A stretch of 5,988 nucleotides of DNA from Planctomycetota bacterium (GTDB lineage Bacteria; Planctomycetota; UBA1135; GCA-002686595), in the NCBI GenBank assembly GCA_027623615.1, contig JAQBVH010000232.1, positions 1-5,988 of the forward strand. The letters are read 5' to 3'. The translations under genes and the position numbers were made by a program. The number at the start of each line of letters is the position of its first letter. Position 1 is the first letter of the stretch. Of the stretch, positions 1 through 4,194 are shown in pieces. The notes under the pieces are model-generated. The model saw only the letters and a list, made by a program, of their open reading frames with translations, had not been told where the DNA came from and searched no databases.

Positions 1-896
1 CCTGTGGCCATCGCCGCCGCCCCCGCCGCTGCTTCGCGCACCTTGCCGGTGATCGCCATTGTCACCAGGCTGACCAGGGCGGCGTGGTCGACCATGCGTG
101 TGCCGTCCTTGCCCTGGAAGCCTCCCTGGAACAGGGCCTCGACCTGGGACACGGCCCGGCGCGCGTCCCCGTCGACGAGCAGCTCGGCCAGCTCCCAGGG
201 CGACGCCCCGGCCTCCCAGGCGACCAGCTGCTGGAGGCCCTCCCCGCCACGATCGCGGATCTGGTTGAGGCGATCGAGCAGCGCCGCCAGGTCGTTGCCG
301 ATCGCGCTGCACAGGTACACGGCATCGTCGGGCCCGAGCGTCACCTTGCGTTCCCGCGCCTGACCGAGCAACCACTGTACGAGCTCCGAGCGCCGCGGAT
401 CCGGATCCCAGGGCGGCGGCGAATCCCACAGCTTGCGGCAGCCGACGACCACGCCGCCAGCCTTGACCGTCGCCTTGACCACAGCGTGGTCCACGCGCAG
501 GGTCTCCGCGCCGATCACCACGCACCCCGCGACGCTCGAGGCGAGCCGTTTGGCGATCGCGTCGCCGAGGGAGGGTACGAAGTCGTGCGAGCCCTTCTTG
601 AGCAAGCCGTCGGCCCGCTCGAGGTGAATCGTGCGCGCGCTCGCGAAGAGCGAGCCGCCGGAAAGATCATCGAGCAAGCGCGCCGCGGTGAACTCGGGGT
701 CCTTGCCGTCGTGACGGCAGACCTCGTCGCCACGCTTCGTCGCAGCCGCGAGCACGAGGCGCGCGCCCGCGGTGCGGTAGTAGGCTTCCGCACCCTTGAG
801 CACGACCGCGGTCGGCAGCCCCTGCTTCAGGGTCGCCCGCAGCGTCGCCAACTCCTCAGCGGGATGGGGTTCCCGCGCCTTCTTCTTCGCAGCCAT
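1..896 (-). CDS. holA: DNA polymerase III subunit delta (HolA), C-terminus cut by window edge
   Basis: Delta is the clamp-loader subunit that opens the beta sliding clamp in the replisome. The visible 298 residues run from ATG at 896 and stay open to the window edge. The family is usually about 330-340 residues, so probably only the last few dozen are missing. I recognise it by overall pattern: an N-terminal segment (about 28-60) with the LKGAEAYYRTAG turn where delta proteins have a degenerate Walker-like GEE/Y motif; SLFASARTIHLERAD (82-96), matching the family's 'slFgerr-vvv-nadkl' stretch; a VVIGAETL strand (126-133) followed by an AGGVVVGCRKL segment (146-156); then a helical region with IGNDLAALLDRLNQI (199-213), matching the family's 'G-DLraL-nEleKL'. 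The C-terminal helical collar begins near 235. ATG overlaps the ubiA stop as TGATG, and a GGGGA lies 4 nt upstream (905-901). It is last of the visible operon genes. The family is divergent, so identity is likely rather than certain. Confidence 0.83.
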   Translation of the reverse strand, partial: MAAKKKAREPHPAEELATLRATLKQGLPTAVVLKGAEAYYRTAGARLVLAAATKRGDEVCRHDGKDPEFTAARLLDDLSGGSLFASARTIHLERADGLLKKGSHDFVPSLGDAIAKRLASSVAGCVVIGAETLRVDHAVVKATVKAGGVVVGCRKLWDSPPPWDPDPRRSELVQWLLGQARERKVTLGPDDAVYLCSAIGNDLAALLDRLNQIRDRGGEGLQQLVAWEAGASPWELAELLVDGDARRAVSQVEALFQGGFQGKDGTRMVDHAALVSLVTMAITGKVREAAAGAAAMAT

Positions 897-1795
897 CAGG
901 TCCCCAGGATAAGCCGATCGAGGACCAGGCCGGCGAACAGAGCCACGCCGATCCAGCCGTTGAGGGTGAAGAAGGCCAGGTCGACCCGTGACAGGTCGTC
1001 CGGCGCGACGAGGCTGTGCTCCCAGGCGAGGAGCACCGCCGTCGCGCCGACGCCGGCCCCGTAGATCCAACCCAGGTCCGCCGCGAGGGTGAAGCCGACC
1101 AGGAGCGCCACCGTGACCAGGTGCAAGATCCGCGCCGTGCGCAGGGCTGCTGCCACCCCGAAGCGCGCCGGAATCGAATGCAGCCCGGCCTCGCGATCGA
1201 AGTCAGCGTCCTGGCAGGCGTAGATCAGATCGAAGCCCGCCACCCAGGTCCAGACCGCGCCGGCCAGGAGCAGCACGTGGAGCATTTCCCCGTCGATCAC
1301 GCCTCGGATCGCGATCCAGGCGCCCAGGGGCGCGAGGGCCAGGGCCAGGCCGAGCACGACATGCGCAAGGAAGCTGACGCGCTTGATGTAGCTGTAGCCA
1401 CAGAGCACCACGAGGACCGGAACCGACAACCAACCCGCGAGCGTGTTCAAGAGGCACGCCGACGCGATGAATACGGCTGCCGCGGTGACGACCAGGCACC
1501 TCACCGCGCCGATCGAGAGCACGCCGGCCGGGAGCTCGCGCTGCGCCGTGCGCGGGTTGGCGGCGTCGAGGTCCCGATCGACCAGCCGGTTGAAGGACAT
1601 GGCGGCCGTGCGAGCAGCGACCGCCGCCACCACGATCAGGAGCAGCTGATCCCATCGCGGCAGTCCACGCGCGGCCAGCCACGTCGCCTGCAGGGCGAAG
1701 GGCAGGGCGAAGATCGAGTGGCTGAACTTGACCAGGTCCAGGTAGCGGGCGAAGCCACCCTTGATCGGGACGGGCGGCGCGGCGGGAGCGCTCAT
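896..1795 (-). CDS. ubiA: UbiA-family aromatic prenyltransferase, MqnP-like (menaquinone/ubiquinone synthesis)
   Basis: This membrane enzyme attaches a polyprenyl chain to an aromatic acid (4-hydroxybenzoate, or the naphthoate of the futalosine pathway). The 299-residue product carries both Mg-diphosphate binding motifs: NRLVDRDLD (69-77), giving N-x3-D-x3-D, and DLIYACQDADFD (189-200), followed by HSIPARFG (206-213). Several hydrophobic helices span about 47-65, 98-117, 123-137, 143-162, 171-187, 221-238, 243-258 and 278-294. The opening KFSHSIFALPFAL (23-35) and NPRTAQRELPAG (80-91) resemble the 'other UbiA' or MqnP subgroup seen with UbiX/UbiD in futalosine organisms more than proteobacterial UbiA. 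The frame is open up to a GTG at 1957, but I chose ATG 1795 because GGGGAG (1806-1801) sits 5 nt upstream, family homology begins here, and this ATG overlaps the ubiX stop (ATGA). The exact aromatic substrate is inferred. Confidence 0.95.
   Translation of the reverse strand: MSAPAAPPVPIKGGFARYLDLVKFSHSIFALPFALQATWLAARGLPRWDQLLLIVVAAVAARTAAMSFNRLVDRDLDAANPRTAQRELPAGVLSIGAVRCLVVTAAAVFIASACLLNTLAGWLSVPVLVVLCGYSYIKRVSFLAHVVLGLALALAPLGAWIAIRGVIDGEMLHVLLLAGAVWTWVAGFDLIYACQDADFDREAGLHSIPARFGVAAALRTARILHLVTVALLVGFTLAADLGWIYGAGVGATAVLLAWEHSLVAPDDLSRVDLAFFTLNGWIGVALFAGLVLDRLILGT
901..905 (-). promoter_or_regulatory. Possible Shine-Dalgarno of holA
   Basis: GGGGA lies 4 nt before the holA ATG (896), within the final ubiA codons. 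The match is short and the spacing slightly tight, so it probably assists re-initiation after ubiA translation. Confidence 0.4.
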
Positions 1796-2439
1796 CGAGG
1801 CTCCCCCGGTTCGATCCCCGGCTCCGGCTCCGGGTCGAAGCCCTGCCAACGTGCACCCTGCGCATTCTCGACGCCAAGTCGGTCGAGGGCCTTGCCGACC
1901 ACATGCCCGATCAGGTCGTCGATCGTCTTCGGCTGATGGTAGAAGCCTGGTGCGCACGGGAGGATCGACGCGCCCATGCGCGCGAGCCGCAGGAGGTTCT
2001 CGAGGTGGATCTCCGAGAGCGGCGTCTCACGCGGCATCACCAGGAGCGGCCGGCCCTCCTTCAGAGCGACGTCCGCTGCGCGCTCGACCAGGTTCGAGCT
2101 GAAGCCGACCGCGACCCGCGCCAGGGTGCCCATGGAACAGGGGCACAGGATCACGCCGCCGGTCATCGACGTGCCCGAGGCCGCCGGCGCCTCGACCTGG
2201 TCGTTCGCGAAGACGCGCACCCGCGCAGCGACGTCGCCCCCGACCCAGGCGGGCAGCTGCTCCGCGAGGAGCTCGCCACCCACCCCCGCCTCGATGCCCT
2301 GCTCGTGGCGCAGCACCTTGCAGCCAGCGCCGGTCACGGCAAGGTCGACCTCGTGCCCGGCACGGATCAGGGCACGGATCAGGGCACGGGTGTAGGCGTG
2401 CCCGCTGGCACCGGTCAGGCCGACGAAGAAGCGACTCAT
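1792..2439 (-). CDS. ubiX: Flavin prenyltransferase UbiX
   Basis: UbiX joins a dimethylallyl group to FMN, making the prenyl-FMN cofactor needed by the UbiD decarboxylase of quinone synthesis. The 215-residue product shows the family pattern throughout: the N-terminal Rossmann-like FMN site VGLTGASG (6-13), ILCPCSMGTLARVAVG (97-112), NLVERAADVALKEGRPL (116-132), MPRETPLSEIHLENLL (135-150) and PGFYHQPKTIDDL (164-176), with the conserved Ser, Arg, Lys and Tyr positions present. From memory it looks especially like Pseudomonas-type UbiX. After the usual end (about residue 190) there is a short Pro/Glu-rich tail, FDPEPEPGIEPGEPR. I chose ATG 2439 over a GTG at 2571 in the same frame because the family fold begins here and the ATG overlaps the upstream stop as ATGA. 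No Shine-Dalgarno is visible, so translation is probably coupled to the upstream gene. No ubiD lies in the window. Confidence 0.97.
   Translation of the reverse strand: MSRFFVGLTGASGHAYTRALIRALIRAGHEVDLAVTGAGCKVLRHEQGIEAGVGGELLAEQLPAWVGGDVAARVRVFANDQVEAPAASGTSMTGGVILCPCSMGTLARVAVGFSSNLVERAADVALKEGRPLLVMPRETPLSEIHLENLLRLARMGASILPCAPGFYHQPKTIDDLIGHVVGKALDRLGVENAQGARWQGFDPEPEPGIEPGEPR
1801..1806 (-). promoter_or_regulatory. Shine-Dalgarno deciding the ubiA start
   Basis: GGGGAG lies 5 nt before the ATG at 1795, within the last codons of ubiX. It favours this start over the in-frame GTG at 1957. Confidence 0.65.
2359..2390. repeat. 12-bp tandem repeat, about 2.5 copies, inside ubiX
   Basis: GGCACGGATCAG occurs at 2359-2370 and 2371-2382, followed by a partial copy. 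It encodes the ALIRALIRA helix just after the GASG motif of UbiX. The spacing to the following HEVDLAV strand matches ordinary UbiX proteins, so the repeat has not lengthened the protein. Confidence 0.7.
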
Positions 2440-3323
2440 ACGCGCAGGAAGACGTCCGGGCCGACGCCCAGCAGGATGGCCAGATTGAAGAGGCCATGGG
2501 TCCAGGCGGCGACGCCTGGTCCGCGCCACCGGAAGATGAGGGCCAACAGGATGCCCGCCAAGAGGCGCCACGTGAAGACGGACAGGTCGTAGTGCTCTCC
2601 GCCGGGACCCAGCCAGGCCGTGTAGGCGGCCAGGTGGGCGCCCGCGAAGAGCACCGCAGAGCCAATGATGCCCAGGACCTCGCCCGTCCCCGTCGCGATG
2701 CGATCGGAGGCGCCGACCAGGCCCAGCAAGCGCCGGCCGATCAGGTAGAGCGCGCTGTAGGCGGCGACCCGGAACAGGAGCTCCTCCCAGGCCGCGGCTC
2801 CGAAGACGAAGGCGGCGCGATCCGCCGAGGGCACCTGGCTGGGGTCACCCAGGGTGGGCGTGGTCACGCCCATCAGAGCGTGCAGGCCGATCAGGGTGGG
2901 TCCGAGCAGCAGCGCCAGAGCAGCGCCCTCCGCCGCGATGCGACCGAGCGCCGGCAGCACAGCCCGGCTGCCGTTCGCGGCGACCACGAACGCCATCACA
3001 CCCGCGAGACCGATCGTGGCCCAGCGCGCTGAGGTCTCGAGGGGACCGAGCAGGGAGAAGCCGCGCAGGAGCACCATCTCCGCCGTGCTGCGGTTGTCAC
3101 TGTCAGCGAGCTCGTATGCGATGAGCAGGGGCAGCATCGCGAGGAACCCGAGCGCCAAGCCCGAGCGCCAATCCTTGTCCGGCGGCGCGGCCCGACGCTT
3201 GGACGTGGCCTTGGAGCGGCGCCGGGGCGCCGGGGCGTCCTCTTCCTCGTACTCGTATTCCTCGTCCTCGTCCTCGTCCCACTCCTCCTCGTCGTTGCCG
3301 TCGTCGACCGGGAAAGGTGTCAC
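2436..3323 (-). CDS. CPBP (CAAX/Abi) family intramembrane metalloprotease with charged N-terminal extension
   Basis: The 295-residue product is a membrane protein with the CPBP/Rce1-like glutamate protease signature: EELLFR (E180, E181, R185), a FAGAH segment with H230, and H276-x3-N280 near the C-terminus. Hydrophobic helices lie at about 54-71, 101-117, 129-150, 170-198, 214-236, 249-264 and 270-288. Family members cleave CAAX proteins or bacteriocin-related peptides, but most bacterial members, including this one, have no known substrate. Before the first helix sits an unusual extension: residues 7-29 are almost entirely Asp/Glu with Tyr and Trp, followed by a basic block RRRSKATSKRR (34-44). 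The start is GTG, overlapping the upstream methyltransferase stop (GTGA), with GAGG (3334-3331) 7 nt upstream. Later in-frame Met codons fall inside the first helix. It lies between the methyltransferase and ubiX genes, and the stop overlaps ubiX. A link to quinone synthesis is unproven. Confidence 0.9.
   Translation of the reverse strand: MTPFPVDDGNDEEEWDEDEDEEYEYEEEDAPAPRRRSKATSKRRAAPPDKDWRSGLALGFLAMLPLLIAYELADSDNRSTAEMVLLRGFSLLGPLETSARWATIGLAGVMAFVVAANGSRAVLPALGRIAAEGAALALLLGPTLIGLHALMGVTTPTLGDPSQVPSADRAAFVFGAAAWEELLFRVAAYSALYLIGRRLLGLVGASDRIATGTGEVLGIIGSAVLFAGAHLAAYTAWLGPGGEHYDLSVFTWRLLAGILLALIFRWRGPGVAAWTHGLFNLAILLGVGPDVFLRV
3237..3293. repeat. Low-complexity CTC/GTC tract encoding an acidic run
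   Basis: The plus strand is a near-uninterrupted mixture of CTC, GTC, TTC and GTA-like triplets, which the minus strand reads as about 19 residues of Asp, Glu, Tyr and Trp (residues 11-29 of the CPBP protease). Triplet tracts of this kind can slip in frame, so length may vary between strains. Confidence 0.75.
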
Positions 3324-4051
3324 GCGCTGACCTCTTCAGCAGGCACCCTGTCGGCAGGCACCGTGCAGTCGGCAGGCACCGTGCCCCAGTGCAGGCACGC
3401 GACACCCAGGGTCAACCGCCTGAAGTTGCAGTCGGCAAGCCCGATGGACTCGAACTCAGCCTGGAAGTCCTCGGGGCTCGGCCAGGCCAGCACGGTGCGC
3501 GGCAGGTAATCGTAGGCTTCCCGGTCCTTCGACACGAGGCGTCCGATGCGGGGCAGGACCTTGGTGAAGTAGGTGCGGTACATCCACCCGAAGACCCCCT
3601 TCGGCGTCGAGAACTCGAGCACGAGGACCCGCCCGCCTGGGCGGACGACCCGCGCCATCTCGCGCAGACCCTCGAGCCGGTCAGCGACGTTGCGGATGCC
3701 GAAGGCCACGGTAGCCAGGTCCGCGCTGTCCGTCGGCGTCGGCAAGCGCAGCGCATCGCCCTGGACGAACTGGACGTCGTCGCCACGCTTCGTCTTGCCT
3801 GGCGCGCGCGCGACCATGGCGTGGGTGAAGTCGACGCCGAGCACCCGAGCACCCGCCCGGGTGAGCGCCAGGGCCAGGTCGCCGGTCCCCGTGCAGGTGT
3901 CGACCACGACACTGCTGCTCAGATCTCCGGCCTCGCGCACGACGCGCCTGCGCCAACGCTGGTCGATGCCCAGGGACAGGGTCCGGTTGAGCAGGTCGTA
4001 CCGTCCCGCGATGCGGGAGAACATGGACTGGACCGCGGCCGGCTCGGGCAT
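3320..4051 (-). CDS. ubiE: UbiE/MenG-type demethylquinone C-methyltransferase
   Basis: This enzyme uses S-adenosylmethionine to methylate the quinone ring, a late step in menaquinone (MenG) and ubiquinone (UbiE) synthesis. The 243-residue product has the full class I methyltransferase layout: MFSRIAGRYDLLNRTLSLG (10-28), the family N-terminal signature; SAM motif I in VVDTCTGTGDLAL (49-61), where DTCTGTGD stands in for the more common DvacGTGD; acidic post-I GVDFTHAM (72-79); GDALRLP (98-104); FGIRNVADR (117-125); and REMARVVRPGGRVLVLEF (130-147). YDYLPRTVLAWPSPEDF (180-196) and the ending LTLGVACLHWG also match. The last ~20 residues are a repetitive TVPAD tail beyond the usual end. I chose ATG 4051, which fits the family start. 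An upstream in-frame GTG at 4111 lies inside a hairpin. No Shine-Dalgarno is visible. Which quinone is made cannot be read from the sequence; the MqnP-like partner favours menaquinone. Confidence 0.95.
   Translation of the reverse strand: MPEPAAVQSMFSRIAGRYDLLNRTLSLGIDQRWRRRVVREAGDLSSSVVVDTCTGTGDLALALTRAGARVLGVDFTHAMVARAPGKTKRGDDVQFVQGDALRLPTPTDSADLATVAFGIRNVADRLEGLREMARVVRPGGRVLVLEFSTPKGVFGWMYRTYFTKVLPRIGRLVSKDREAYDYLPRTVLAWPSPEDFQAEFESIGLADCNFRRLTLGVACLHWGTVPADCTVPADRVPAEEVSA
3331..3334 (-). promoter_or_regulatory. Shine-Dalgarno supporting the GTG start of the CPBP protease
   Basis: GAGG, within AAGAGGT, lies 7 nt upstream of the GTG at 3323, inside the end of the methyltransferase gene. 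It supports the non-ATG start and the overlapping GTGA junction. Confidence 0.6.
3336..3386. repeat. Short tandem repeat, 18-bp unit, about three copies, in the methyltransferase 3' end
   Basis: Copies at 3369-3386 and 3351-3368 share TCGGCAGGCACCGTGC on the plus strand, and a shortened 15-bp copy sits at 3336-3350. Because the unit is a multiple of three, it stays in frame and encodes TVPADC, TVPADR and VPAEE at the protein C-terminus, beyond the usual end of the family. The repeat runs almost to the stop codon and abuts the Shine-Dalgarno of the next gene. Confidence 0.85.
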
Positions 4052-4058
4052 CGTGCGG

Positions 4059-4064
4059 AGTGTA
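4059..4064 (-). promoter_or_regulatory. Possible -10 element of the quinone operon
   Basis: TACACT on the minus strand matches four of six TATAAT positions and ends 7 nt before the methyltransferase ATG at 4051, so transcription from it would start at or next to the ATG. No Shine-Dalgarno lies there, which would be consistent with a leaderless mRNA. I see no convincing -35 box. A six-base partial match in GC-rich DNA is weak evidence. Confidence 0.2.
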
Positions 4065-4100
4065 CCGCCACCCTGACCCCATTTCGTGCCCGGCATCCGG

Positions 4101-4136
4101 AAGGGCCCCACGAGCGGTGAAGGTCGTGGGGCCCTT
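4101..4136 (-). terminator. Perfect stem-loop, probable terminator of the propeller gene
   Basis: AAGGGCCCCACGA (4101-4113) is exactly inverted at 4124-4136, giving a 13-bp GC-rich perfect stem around a 10-nt loop. It begins 58 bp past the propeller gene stop (TAA at 4197-4195) and ends about 50 bp before the methyltransferase ATG. There is no good T-run after the stem on the minus strand (only TT followed by CCGG), so a canonical Rho-independent terminator is not fully supported. It could also be a leader structure or an mRNA-end stabiliser. Confidence 0.6.
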
Positions 4137-4194
4137 GGAAGAACCGGTGAGGAGCCCCTCGTCCCGTGGGGGACCCTGGGGCGGATCAGCGGAC

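Noticed and set aside
399..410. GGATCC-type palindromes (also near 5214-5234)
   Set aside because: They encode Asp-Pro or Pro-Asp dipeptides in coding sequence and show no regular spacing, so they are coincidental palindromes rather than operator sites.
84..1064. Plus-strand open frame of 326 codons opposite holA
   Set aside because: The composition is Arg/Ala/Glu-rich and motif-free, it crosses the ubiA/holA junction, and the minus-strand reading matches the delta subunit family.
1016..1936. Plus-strand open frame of 306 codons opposite ubiA
   Set aside because: The translation is Gln/Arg/Asp-rich with no hydrophobic core, whereas the opposite strand carries both UbiA motifs.
1796..1957. 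Longer UbiA beginning at GTG 1957
   Set aside because: The extra 54 residues are Arg-rich, unlike the family, and are simply the ubiX 3' end read in another frame. The ATG at 1795 has a good ribosome site.
2440..2571. Longer UbiX beginning at GTG 2571
   Set aside because: The extra 44 residues overlap the protease's catalytic C-terminal region in another frame and have no family counterpart.
4052..4111. Longer methyltransferase beginning at GTG 4111
   Set aside because: The start would lie inside the hairpin, and the added 20 residues are Gly-rich and not family-like.
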